Of a stretch of 64,000 nucleotides of DNA, positions 56,420-64,000 are shown piece by piece. The stretch lies in contig DAOVTW010000012.1 in assembly GCA_030632885.1 (NCBI GenBank), positions 1-64,000 of the forward strand, in the 5' to 3' direction. The notes under the pieces are model-generated. The model saw nothing but the letters and a program-made list of their open reading frames with translations. It did not search any database and was not told where the DNA came from. The first letter of the stretch is position 1. Every line of letters begins with the position of its first letter. Source of the DNA: JAIOSM01 sp023143455. GTDB lineage: Bacteria; Desulfobacterota; Desulfobacteria; Desulfobacterales; Desulfobacteraceae. The position numbers and the translations under genes were made by a program.

Positions 56420-58261
56420 TTGGCACAAATTGTAAAAACTCCAGATAGAGAATGGATTAAAAAAAGATTGATGGCGGTAAGTATTTGTATTGCTGTTGTT
56501 TTTACTATGCTTGTCTTTAGATTGATATATTTGCAAATTGTTAAGGGTGAAGAATATAGGCGTTATTCTGAGAACAATTGTATTAGATTGGAAAATATAA
56601 ATGCTCCTCGAGGACTAATATACGACAGGAATGGTGTTTTGCTTGTTGATAATCGACCTTCATTTAATTTAAAAATAGTGCTTGAAGATGCAAGACCTTT
56701 AGAAAAAACAATTAGTAAACTTTCAGAGCTCATTGATGTTCCTTATCAGGAGCTTTGGGATAAAATCGGTTTGTTTGAAAAGGAATCTTATTACAAACCA
56801 TTTGTATTAAAGGAAAATTTGTCAAGGGGACAACTTGCAGTTGTTGAAGCCCATAACTTTGATTTGCCTGGGATTGCAATAGTTGTTGAGCCGCGCAGGA
56901 ATTATATTTATAAAAAAAGTTGTGCTCATTTGTTGGGATATATAGGTGAGATAAACAAGCAGGAATTGGATAGTGGAGAGTATTTGGGAGTAGCTTCAGG
57001 TGATTCAATTGGCAGATATGGACTTGAAAAAAGTTTTGAAGGATTACTCCGGGGCAGCAGAGGCGGAAGGCAGGTAGAAGTTGATGCCAATGGCAGGGTA
57101 ATAAGGATTTTAAGTGAAGTAGATCCTGGTCCGGGGAAAAATCTCTATTTGACCGTGGATTTTGAATTGCAACATACAGCAGAATTACTGCTTAAGGAAA
57201 AAGCAGGAGCTGTAATAGCTATAGACCCAGCAAATGGAGAAGTGCTTGCAATGGCAAGTGCACCTTCTTTTGACCAGAACGATTTTATTGGCGGTGTCTC
57301 AACAGCAAAATGGCAAGAATTAATTTCTGATTCCAAAAAACCCATGATAAATAAGGCGTTTCAGGGAGAGTATCCCCCAGGCTCTATTTATAAAATTGTT
57401 AGTGCTTTTGCTGCGTTGGAAGAAAAATTAATTGATATAAATACAAAATCAATTTGTCCCGGGTTTTATAAGTATGGGAACCGAGTATATCGATGCTGGA
57501 AAAAAAGCGGGCATGGTGAGGTTGATATAATTGAAGCTATAGAACAATCATGTGATGTTTTTTTCTATCATGTTGGTGAAAAAGTAGGGGTTGATATTCT
57601 TGCAAAATATGCAAAAGGGTGTGGCCTTGCAAGAAAGACAGGAATCAACCTTGCTAATGAACTTGTAGGGCTAATCCCGACTGCTGAATGGAAGCTAAAG
57701 CGTTTTGGTGAACCCTGGCAGGGGGGTGAGAATCTTTCTATTGCTATTGGGCAGAGTTATGACCTTGTAACTCCTCTTCAAATGGCAGTTTTGATTGCAG
57801 CGGTGGGGAATGGGGGCGTACTTTATCAGCCCCAGGTCCTAAAATATGTTAAAAATTCAGATAATGATATCCTAGAACAAAGAGCTTCTTTAATTACTGG
57901 AAGCCTACCGGCAAGTGAAGATACTTTAAAAATTGTACAAAAAGGGCTTTTAAATGTAGTACAGGGGAAAAAAGGAACAGCCAAGATTGTCAGAATAAAA
58001 GGGATTGAAATGGCTGGGAAAACCGGTACAGCACAGGTTTTCAGTATAAAAGAAGGTGAAGAAGTGGATGCGGGAAACCTTGCTTATAATCTTCGGGATC
58101 ATGCATGGTTTATTTGCTATGCTCCTGCTGAAAATCCTATTATAGCAGTTTCTGTTTTAATTGAACATGGCGAACATGGTTCTACCGGGGCAGGACCTAT
58201 TGCAAAAGCTATTGTTGAGAAATACTTTGAAACAAAAGGTTTGCTTAAAAAAAAAGACTAA
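56420..58261 (+). CDS. mrdA: Penicillin-binding protein 2 (peptidoglycan transpeptidase)
   Basis: The 613 residues start at a TTG with GAGG upstream. A membrane helix (about 15-37) is followed by the PBP dimer domain (NCIRLENINAPRGLIYDRNGVLLVDNRPSFNL). The transpeptidase has GEYPPGSIYKIVSAF (active Ser about 322, SxxK), EQSCDVFFYHVG (SxD in place of SxN), and MAGKTGTAQ (KTG). The SIGRYGLEKSFEGLLRGSRG motif is standard for PBP2. It cross-links side-wall peptidoglycan with RodA, which follows. Confidence 0.95.
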   Translation: MAQIVKTPDREWIKKRLMAVSICIAVVFTMLVFRLIYLQIVKGEEYRRYSENNCIRLENINAPRGLIYDRNGVLLVDNRPSFNLKIVLEDARPLEKTISKLSELIDVPYQELWDKIGLFEKESYYKPFVLKENLSRGQLAVVEAHNFDLPGIAIVVEPRRNYIYKKSCAHLLGYIGEINKQELDSGEYLGVASGDSIGRYGLEKSFEGLLRGSRGGRQVEVDANGRVIRILSEVDPGPGKNLYLTVDFELQHTAELLLKEKAGAVIAIDPANGEVLAMASAPSFDQNDFIGGVSTAKWQELISDSKKPMINKAFQGEYPPGSIYKIVSAFAALEEKLIDINTKSICPGFYKYGNRVYRCWKKSGHGEVDIIEAIEQSCDVFFYHVGEKVGVDILAKYAKGCGLARKTGINLANELVGLIPTAEWKLKRFGEPWQGGENLSIAIGQSYDLVTPLQMAVLIAAVGNGGVLYQPQVLKYVKNSDNDILEQRASLITGSLPASEDTLKIVQKGLLNVVQGKKGTAKIVRIKGIEMAGKTGTAQVFSIKEGEEVDAGNLAYNLRDHAWFICYAPAENPIIAVSVLIEHGEHGSTGAGPIAKAIVEKYFETKGLLKKKD

Positions 58262-58316
58262 AACAAGGGCAGAAACAAAGCAATGATAGACCAAATTATA
58301 ATTAATGAGGACAACA

Positions 58317-59423
58317 ATGTTTGATAGACGCCTTTTGGAAAATTTTGACTGGGGGCTGCTTTTATTGATTTTTACCATTGCATCAATAGGTCTTGTAGTT
58401 TTATACAGTGCCCTGACTAACGGAAGTGAGCAAGCTATCCATCCTTTGTTTAAAAGACAAGTGAGTTGGATGATTTTTGGATTGATAGTTATGGTGGTAA
58501 CTTTCCTTTTAGATTATAAATATTTTGACGAGGCAAGTATTGTTATTTACCTTTTCTGCATTTGCCTTCTAATTACTGTGTTTGTTTCAGGAAAATATGT
58601 TGGAGGTTCAAAAAGATGGCTTGCGTTTGGTCCATTTACAATGCAGCCCTCTGAAATAATGAAAATCGCGTTAATAATCATTCTTGCTTCGGTTTACTCA
58701 AGTATGGTGTCTGAAAAAGGATTGGATTTTAAAAAACTCTTGAAACCTATTCTAATATGTCTTGTTCCTTTTTTGTTAATTGCAAAACAGCCTGATCTTG
58801 GCACTGCAATGCTGCTTTTTCTAATAACAGGCTCCATGACCTTGTTTGTTAAAGTTGAAAAGAAAGTTCTAATTTACAGTATAGTTTTATGCGTTGCTGC
58901 GATTCCTTTTTGCTGGTTTTTTTTGCTAAAAGAGTATCAGATATCAAGAATACTAACTCTTTTTAATCCTGGAAGAGATCCTCTCGGGGCAGGGTATCAC
59001 ATCATTCAATCTAAAATTGCCATAGGGTCAGGGATGCTTACTGGTAAAGGATTTTTACAGGGGACACAAAATACACTTGCTTTTCTTCCGGAACAGCATA
59101 CAGATTTTATCGTTTCTGTTCTTGCCGAAGAATGGGGTTTTTTGGGCTGCTCTTTCCTTTTATTTTTATATTTTATTCTGTTGCTCTGGGGACTCAATAT
59201 CGCTTATGGATGCAGGAGTATGTTTGGGTCAATCTTGGCTTTTGGAATAACCAGTATGATTTTTTGGGAAATTTTTATTAATTTTGGAATGGTTATGGGG
59301 CTTATGCCTGTGGTTGGTGTGCCCTTGCCGCTTGTTAGCTATGGCGGGTCTTCAGTTATTACAAACATGATTGGATTTGGGATTTTAATAAATATAAGCA
59401 TGCGTAAATATGTTTCAAATTAA
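58317..59423 (+). CDS. rodA: Rod-shape-determining protein RodA (SEDS glycosyltransferase)
   Basis: The 368 residues with about ten membrane helices show SEDS motifs: FKRQVSWMIFGLIVM, GGSKRWLAFGPFTMQPSEIMKIALI, LIAKQPDLGTAMLL (catalytic Asp region), FNPGRDPLGAGYHIIQSKIAIGSGMLTGKGFLQGTQNTLAFLPEQHTDFIVSVLAEEWGFLG, and PVVGVPLPLVSYGGSSVITNMI. It polymerises glycan strands with PBP2. The start at 58317 has GAGG seven bases upstream; an upstream ATG at 58305 would add four residues and lacks a good site. Confidence 0.95.
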   Translation: MFDRRLLENFDWGLLLLIFTIASIGLVVLYSALTNGSEQAIHPLFKRQVSWMIFGLIVMVVTFLLDYKYFDEASIVIYLFCICLLITVFVSGKYVGGSKRWLAFGPFTMQPSEIMKIALIIILASVYSSMVSEKGLDFKKLLKPILICLVPFLLIAKQPDLGTAMLLFLITGSMTLFVKVEKKVLIYSIVLCVAAIPFCWFFLLKEYQISRILTLFNPGRDPLGAGYHIIQSKIAIGSGMLTGKGFLQGTQNTLAFLPEQHTDFIVSVLAEEWGFLGCSFLLFLYFILLLWGLNIAYGCRSMFGSILAFGITSMIFWEIFINFGMVMGLMPVVGVPLPLVSYGGSSVITNMIGFGILINISMRKYVSN

Positions 59424-59445
59424 TATAATAATTGGGTTTTGTATA

Positions 59446-59474
59446 TTGACAAATTTTTATTGGAATGTTACTCA
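59446..59474 (+). promoter_or_regulatory. Possible promoter before the ATP synthase operon
   Basis: TTGACA at 59446-59451 is a perfect -35 box in the 159-base gap between rodA and atpF'. The matching -10 at 59469-59474 (TTACTC) is weak, so the site is uncertain. Confidence 0.35.
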
Positions 59475-59582
59475 AGTTTCGATTTAAGGCATTAAGATGC
59501 TGTGCTTAATTATTTAAGACAGCCATGAAATAATATATGGTGTGGGTAAAATTTACAATTTTTTAACGGCGGAGGAATCTTT

Positions 59583-60014
59583 ATGATAACGATTATTCCA
59601 GATGGATCAACTATCATTCAGTTGATCAATTTTTTAGTTCTGCTGTGGATACTTAATCTGGTTTTTTATAAACCGATTCGTAATGTCCTAATTCAACGAA
59701 AAGATAAAGTTGATGGCCTTAAAGCGGGGGTAGAAAAACTCGCTGAAGATGAGGTTGAAAAGGACAATGCGTTTGAAAATGGTTTAAAAGAGGCCAGATC
59801 AAAGGGGTTGAAAGAGAAAGAGACCTTTATTGATCAAGCATCTGTAGAAGAAAAAGAGATCATTAGTAAGATTAACAAAGATGCCCAGGCTAAACTTGTT
59901 GAGATAAAAAAACAAGTGGCTGAGGAGACAGAAAAAGCCCGTGTTGAATTGGAAAAAGACATTGAAAATTATGCCAGAGACATTGGAGAAAAGATTTTAG
60001 GGAGGGCTTGCTAA
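59583..60014 (+). CDS. atpF': F-type ATP synthase subunit b'
   Basis: The 143 residues have an N-terminal hydrophobic helix (TIIQLINFLVLLWILNLVFYKPIRNVLIQRKDKVDGL) followed by a long charged helix (KDNAFENGLKEARSKGLKEKETFIDQASVEEKEIISKINKDAQAKLVEIKKQ) that forms the peripheral stalk. The YKPIRNVLIQRKDKV motif fits the b' type. GGCGGAGG lies before the ATG. It pairs with the b subunit encoded next; the gene order b'-b-delta-alpha-gamma-beta is common in Desulfobacterota. Confidence 0.93.
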   Translation: MITIIPDGSTIIQLINFLVLLWILNLVFYKPIRNVLIQRKDKVDGLKAGVEKLAEDEVEKDNAFENGLKEARSKGLKEKETFIDQASVEEKEIISKINKDAQAKLVEIKKQVAEETEKARVELEKDIENYARDIGEKILGRAC

Positions 60015-60619
60015 TGAGGCTATTTGAACAAGATCATAAATCAAGAGAAAAGTGCTTTAAAATCATTTTCTTTGCCTTTGTGATGCTTTTTAGCAGTGCT
60101 ATTGCCTTTGCAGCTAGTGGCGGAGATGCTGCTGAGCAAGTATCAAAGTGGGTAAAGGAAGACTGGTATAAAGTTTTGAACTTTACTGTCCTTGTTATAG
60201 TTCTTTTTCTGGTTGCTAAAAAATCGGTTAAAGAATTTTTTACTTCCCGTATTAAGGGAATAGAAAAAGAGCTTGCTGATTTAGAACAGGAAAAACAAGA
60301 TGCCGAGGAAAAGATTGTTGTATTGGAAGCAAGGTTAAAAGATCTTGATGAAGAATCTAAGAAAATTGTTGAAACTTATGTACAACAAGGTGAGGATGCA
60401 AAAAAGAGAATTCTTGACCATGCTAAAGAAGAGGCAACAAAACTCGAAGAAATGGCAAAACGCAATATTGACCTTGAATTTAAGACCGCAACTGCTGAAC
60501 TTAAAAAAGAGATTACTGAAAAAGCAATTATAGAAGCTGAAAAACTTATTAAAAGTTCAATTTCTTCTAAAGATCAGGACAGACTTGTTGATGATTATTT
60601 GGAAAAGGTGGTGGCATAA
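60014..60619 (+). CDS. atpF: F-type ATP synthase subunit b
   Basis: The 201 residues start with a hydrophobic segment (FKIIFFAFVMLFSSAIAFAASG) that looks like a signal peptide, then a second helix (WYKVLNFTVLVIVLFLVAKKSVKEFFTSRI), which is the real anchor, then a long stalk helix. The start at 60014 is eight bases after GGAGGG and overlaps the b' stop; the upstream TTG at 60008 would add two residues. A signal-like leader before the b anchor is typical of deltaproteobacterial b subunits. Confidence 0.93.
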   Translation: MRLFEQDHKSREKCFKIIFFAFVMLFSSAIAFAASGGDAAEQVSKWVKEDWYKVLNFTVLVIVLFLVAKKSVKEFFTSRIKGIEKELADLEQEKQDAEEKIVVLEARLKDLDEESKKIVETYVQQGEDAKKRILDHAKEEATKLEEMAKRNIDLEFKTATAELKKEITEKAIIEAEKLIKSSISSKDQDRLVDDYLEKVVA

Positions 60620-61170
60620 TGAAAAATTTAGTAGTTTCAAGACGTTATGCTAAGGCATTGATACTTATTGGCAAAGAAGATGGCAAGGCAGAAAGCTATA
60701 GAGATGAATTTGATACAGTGATTAAACTTTTCAATGATAGCTCTGAACTTGAACAGACCCTGACAAACCCTCTTTTTAATAAAAATGACAGAAAAAATGT
60801 GCTTAAAGCAGTAATGGAAAAAATTGGTTTCTCCGATATTATGAAATCATTTTTAAGTCTATTGTTTGACAAGGGTAGAATTGGTTTTTTAAGAGATGTT
60901 GTAAGACTTTACAATGATTTTGCTGATGAACTTAAGGGCATTGTTCATGCCTCTCTGATTTCAGCAACTAAATTGTCATCTGAGTCTGTTGAAAAAATTA
61001 AAGATGCATTAACCAAAAAAACCGGTAAAAATATTATTTTGGATGTTGAGCAGGATCCTTCTCTTATTGGCGGTGTCATTACAAAGATCGGGGACCTTAT
61101 GCTGGATGGTAGCGTGAAAACTCAACTTTCAAATATGAGAGAAACATTAAAAAGGGGTGAGAGTGCCTAA
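60619..61170 (+). CDS. atpH: F-type ATP synthase subunit delta
   Basis: The 183 residues match the OSCP/delta family: VSRRYAKALILIGKEDGKAESYRDEF, LEQTLTNPLFNKNDRKNVLKAVMEKI, and the C-terminal LTKKTGKNIILDVEQDPSLIGGVITKIGDLMLDGSVKTQLSNMRETL. It links F1 to the peripheral stalk. Stop and start overlap by one base with both neighbours. Confidence 0.94.
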   Translation: MKNLVVSRRYAKALILIGKEDGKAESYRDEFDTVIKLFNDSSELEQTLTNPLFNKNDRKNVLKAVMEKIGFSDIMKSFLSLLFDKGRIGFLRDVVRLYNDFADELKGIVHASLISATKLSSESVEKIKDALTKKTGKNIILDVEQDPSLIGGVITKIGDLMLDGSVKTQLSNMRETLKRGESA

Positions 61171-62684
61171 TGAAAATTAAAGCTGAAGAAATAAGCCAAA
61201 TTATAAAAGACCAGATAAAAGGTTTTGATAAAGAAGTAGACCTTAGTGAAACAGGTGTAGTCCTTTCTTCTGGTGATGGTATTGCTCGTGTTTATGGTCT
61301 GGAAAAAGTAAAAGCAATGGAGCTTGTCGAATTCCCAGGTGGAGTTTTAGGGCTTGCTTTGAACCTTGAAGAAGATAATGTTGGTTGTGCTATTCTTGGT
61401 AATGATAAAGCAATCAAAGAAGGCGATATTGTAAAACGTACTGACCGTATTGCATCAGTTCCTGTTGGCGAGGAACTGATGGGCAGAGTTGTTACTACAA
61501 CTGGTGAACCGGTTGATGGCAAGGGACCAATTAATGCAAAAAAATTCATGAATATGGAATTGGTTGCTCCTGGTGTTATTGCAAGAAAATCTGTTCATGA
61601 ACCATGCTATACCGGTGCAAAAGCTGTTGACGGCATGACTCCTGTTGGCAGAGGCCAACGTGAGTTGATTATTGGAGACCGCCAGATTGGTAAAACTGCT
61701 GTTGCGGTTGATGCTATCATTGCTCAGAAAAATACAGATGTTAAATGTATTTATGTTGCATGTGGTCAGAAAAAATCGACAGTTGCCCAGGTTGTTGCAG
61801 CACTTGAAGAACATGGCGCTATGGAATATACAACAGTTGTTATTGCATCTGCTTCAGAATCTGCTGCCATGCAATACCTTGCACCTTACGCAGGTTGTGC
61901 AATGGGTGAGTATTTTAGAGATAAAGGCGAACATGCCTTAATTATCTATGATGACCTTTCAAAACAGGCTGCTGCTTACCGCCAGGTTTCTCTGCTCCTC
62001 AGACGACCTCCAGGACGTGAAGCTTTCCCTGGAGATATTTTTTATAACCATTCCCGTTTGCTTGAAAGATCTGCAAAGCTTAGTGATGTAGAGGGCGCAG
62101 GTTCTCTTACAGCACTTCCTATTATTGAAACTCAGGAAGGTGATGTGTCTGCTTTTATTCCAACAAATGTTATTTCAATCACAGACGGTCAGATTTTCCT
62201 TGATAAAGATCTTTTCTTTGCAGGTATTCGTCCTGCTATTGACGTTGGTCTTTCTGTATCCCGTGTTGGTGGCGCTGCCCAGGTAAAAGCAATGAAACAG
62301 GTTGCAGGTACTCTTCGCCTTGATCTTGCGCAATATCGTGAACTTGAAGCATTTGCAGCGTTTGGGTCAGACCTTGATGAAGCAACTCAGAAACAGTTAA
62401 CCCGAGGGGAACGACTTGTTGAATTATTAAAACAACCTCAGTTTAAACCTCTTCCCATGGAAAAAATGGTTACAGCACTTTATGCAGGTACCAGAGGCTA
62501 TATTGATAAATATCCAAAAAATATGGTTGCTAAATATGAAGAAGGTCTTTATGTGTTTGTTGAAAACCGCTTTCCTGAAATCTTTTCAGGTCTTAAAGAA
62601 AAAGAAGAGATTACAGCCGATATAGAAGCAAAACTCAAGGAAGCCCTTGAAGCATATGACGAAGAATTTAAAGTGAGTGTATAA
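61170..62684 (+). CDS. atpA: F-type ATP synthase subunit alpha
   Basis: The 504 residues match alpha throughout: N-terminal KAEEISQIIKDQIKGFDKEV, VLSSGDGIARVYGLEKVKAMELVEFPGGVLGLALNLE, Walker A GDRQIGKT (169-176), ALIIYDDLSKQAAAYRQVSLLLRRPPGREAFPGDIFY, and VGLSVSRVGGAAQVKAMKQVAGTLRLDLAQYRELEAFAAFGSDLD. It forms the non-catalytic nucleotide site of F1. Confidence 0.98.
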   Translation: MKIKAEEISQIIKDQIKGFDKEVDLSETGVVLSSGDGIARVYGLEKVKAMELVEFPGGVLGLALNLEEDNVGCAILGNDKAIKEGDIVKRTDRIASVPVGEELMGRVVTTTGEPVDGKGPINAKKFMNMELVAPGVIARKSVHEPCYTGAKAVDGMTPVGRGQRELIIGDRQIGKTAVAVDAIIAQKNTDVKCIYVACGQKKSTVAQVVAALEEHGAMEYTTVVIASASESAAMQYLAPYAGCAMGEYFRDKGEHALIIYDDLSKQAAAYRQVSLLLRRPPGREAFPGDIFYNHSRLLERSAKLSDVEGAGSLTALPIIETQEGDVSAFIPTNVISITDGQIFLDKDLFFAGIRPAIDVGLSVSRVGGAAQVKAMKQVAGTLRLDLAQYRELEAFAAFGSDLDEATQKQLTRGERLVELLKQPQFKPLPMEKMVTALYAGTRGYIDKYPKNMVAKYEEGLYVFVENRFPEIFSGLKEKEEITADIEAKLKEALEAYDEEFKVSV

Positions 62685-62739
62685 TCTTTTGGGATTTTTC
62701 GTGATATTATTCATTAATAACAGGCTTGAGAGGTAATTT

Positions 62740-63633
62740 ATGGCAACATTAAAAGAAGTAAAAAGTAAAATAGTCAGTGTTAAAAAGACTAAACAGATCA
62801 CTTCTGCCATGAAAATGGTTGCCACTTCACGATTACGCGGCGCACAAATGAGCATGGAGGCTTTTATGCCCTATGCATCAAAATTTGCAGAAGTTTTGGG
62901 AAGTATAGCAGGCAATGCAGCCAACGATGCAAGCCCATTACTTGTGCCCCGGGAAGAGGTAAAAAAAGTTGGCGTGGTCCTTTGTACATCTGACAGGGGA
63001 CTTTGTGGTGGTTTTAATACAAATTTAATAAATAAAGCTGGAAAATTTATTCAATCAGAACTTCAGGGTAAAGATGTCAAATTGACCTGTTTTGGTAAAA
63101 GAGGTCGGGACTGGGCAAAAAAATCTCCTTATGAAATAGAAGATGTATATCTTGATGTTGTAGGAGGAAAAATTGATTTCAGTGTGGCATCATCTTCAGG
63201 ACAGAAAATGATAGACAGCTTCCTTACAGGGGCTGTTGATGAAGTATATCTGGTTTATTCTGAGTATTTAAGCATGGCAACCCAGAAGCCAGCAATAAAG
63301 CAGATTTTACCCATTCCTTCTTTAGAGGATGTGGCCGAAGAAACAAAAGCTGATGAAGATTCTTCTAATCTTCCAGAGCATATTTGTGAACCTTCTTCTA
63401 CTGCTTTGTTGGGTGAAATGCTACCCAAAAATGTTTTTATTCAGATATATGACGTACTGCTCCAAACATCAACCAGCGAACATGGTGCAAGAATGAAAGC
63501 CATGGAAAATGCAACAAAAGCGTGTGAAGATATGGTTGATGAATTACAGACAACATACAATAAGGCAAGGCAAGCAGGGATTACTGCTGATCTCATGGAT
63601 ATTGTTGGTGGTGCAGAGGCCCTTAATGGATAA
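62740..63633 (+). CDS. atpG: F-type ATP synthase subunit gamma
   Basis: The 297 residues have both conserved termini: MATLKEVKSKIVSVKKTKQITSAMKMVATSRLRGAQ at the N-terminus and LLQTSTSEHGARMKAMENATKACEDMVDELQTTYNKARQAGITADLMDIVGGAEAL at the C-terminus, with VLCTSDRGLCGGFNTNL between. An acidic insertion near residue 200 (EETKADEDSSNLPEH) is a normal variable loop. GAGAGG precedes the ATG. It forms the rotating central shaft. Confidence 0.96.
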   Translation: MATLKEVKSKIVSVKKTKQITSAMKMVATSRLRGAQMSMEAFMPYASKFAEVLGSIAGNAANDASPLLVPREEVKKVGVVLCTSDRGLCGGFNTNLINKAGKFIQSELQGKDVKLTCFGKRGRDWAKKSPYEIEDVYLDVVGGKIDFSVASSSGQKMIDSFLTGAVDEVYLVYSEYLSMATQKPAIKQILPIPSLEDVAEETKADEDSSNLPEHICEPSSTALLGEMLPKNVFIQIYDVLLQTSTSEHGARMKAMENATKACEDMVDELQTTYNKARQAGITADLMDIVGGAEALNG

Positions 63634-63685
63634 CGTATTGTTTTTAGATATACTAAATAATAGAACAGCTTTACAGGAGGATTAG

Positions 63686-64000
63686 ATGGCTGAAAATATA
63701 GGAAAAATATCACAAGTACTTGGTGCTATTGTTGATGTGGAATTTGAACCAGGAAACCTTCCAGCAATTCTTACAGCTTTAACAATAACAAACCCGGCAA
63801 TTGGTGATATGGAAGACAATCTTGTTGTTGAGGTGGCTCAACATCTTGGTGATAACGTTGTAAGATGTATTGGTATGGACGTAACTGATGGTCTTCAACG
63901 TGGAATGCTTGTCAAAGACACAGGAAGTCCAATTATGATGCCTGTTGGTGAAGCATCTCTAGGAAGAGTTCTTAATGTTGTTGGAAGACCTGTTGATGGA
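63686..64000 (+). CDS. atpD: F-type ATP synthase subunit beta, N-terminal part (3' end outside window)
   Basis: An ATG with CAGGAGG eight bases upstream opens a frame that runs off the end of the window after 105 codons. The protein begins MAENIGKISQVLGAIVDVEFEPGNLPAILTALT, then VAQHLGDNVVRCIGMDVTDGLQRGM and MMPVGEASLGRVLNVVGRPVDG, the beta-subunit barrel. Walker A lies beyond the window. It is the catalytic subunit; the epsilon gene probably follows. Confidence 0.96.
   Translation, partial: MAENIGKISQVLGAIVDVEFEPGNLPAILTALTITNPAIGDMEDNLVVEVAQHLGDNVVRCIGMDVTDGLQRGMLVKDTGSPIMMPVGEASLGRVLNVVGRPVDG

Overview
The window reads as a chromosomal segment of an anaerobic, AT-rich member of the Desulfobacterota, most likely a Desulfobacteraceae-type sulfate reducer. 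The evidence is an HdrA/MvhD/MetV/MetF cluster of the kind used with the Wood-Ljungdahl pathway, an orange-protein-like group of NifX-fold proteins with MinD/ferredoxin ATPases, many PAS histidine kinases, and an Mbh/Mrp-type cation antiporter module. The species assignment is inference; no rRNA is present.

Layout. 1-1.9 kb: the 3' end of a secreted Ig-like-repeat protein with a terminator, then a VanZ-like gene broken by a pentanucleotide repeat. 1.9-14.3 kb (+): a compact type IV pilus/type II secretion-like operon (GspF, GspE, PilM-, PilN-, PilO- and GspC-like proteins, a TPR-secretin-SPOR lipoprotein, three prepilin-like proteins, two unknown envelope proteins, a TPR lipoprotein), followed by a PilZ protein. 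14.9-17.6 kb: gene debris beside an IS1634-like insertion sequence with 19-bp inverted repeats. 17.9-28.6 kb (-): one long collinear set, metF2 > hdrA-hdrA fusion > mvhD > metV > metF > receiver > ACT-like protein > two sensor kinases, joining methylene-tetrahydrofolate chemistry to electron transfer and signalling. 28.9-35.1 kb (+): four NifX/NafY-like proteins, a degenerate receiver, two MinD-type ATPases with ferredoxin inserts, Nfu, a canonical MetF and a stand-alone PocR domain. 35.2 kb: two hairpins that resemble IS200/IS605 right ends. 35.3-51.4 kb (-): two cyclic-nucleotide-binding proteins, an Mbh/Mrp-like antiporter module with three large antiporter subunits and small membrane proteins, receivers, a tandem Usp protein, two sensor kinases and a NhaD antiporter. 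51.6 kb: tRNA-Pro(GGG). 51.9-59.4 kb (+): peptidoglycan and cell-shape genes (LD-carboxypeptidase, serine hydrolase, mreBCD, mrdA, rodA). 59.6 kb to the end (+): the F-type ATP synthase operon b', b, delta, alpha, gamma, beta (beta cut by the window edge).

Working together. The Hdr/Mvh/MetVF set should couple methylene-THF reduction or its reverse to soluble low-potential carriers. The antiporter module and NhaD handle sodium and protons across the membrane that also carries the ATP synthase. Several phosphorelay proteins are interleaved with both sets.

Most interesting leads: the expanded orange-protein-like cluster, including an in-frame internal start and an attenuator-like leader ORF; a (CATAT)4 repeat that puts the VanZ-like gene out of frame; the HdrA fusion with degraded N-terminal ferredoxin motifs; the Rossmann-PAS histidine kinase; and the orphan IS605-like hairpins. 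Boundaries and family names come from reading motifs by eye; no database search was possible.
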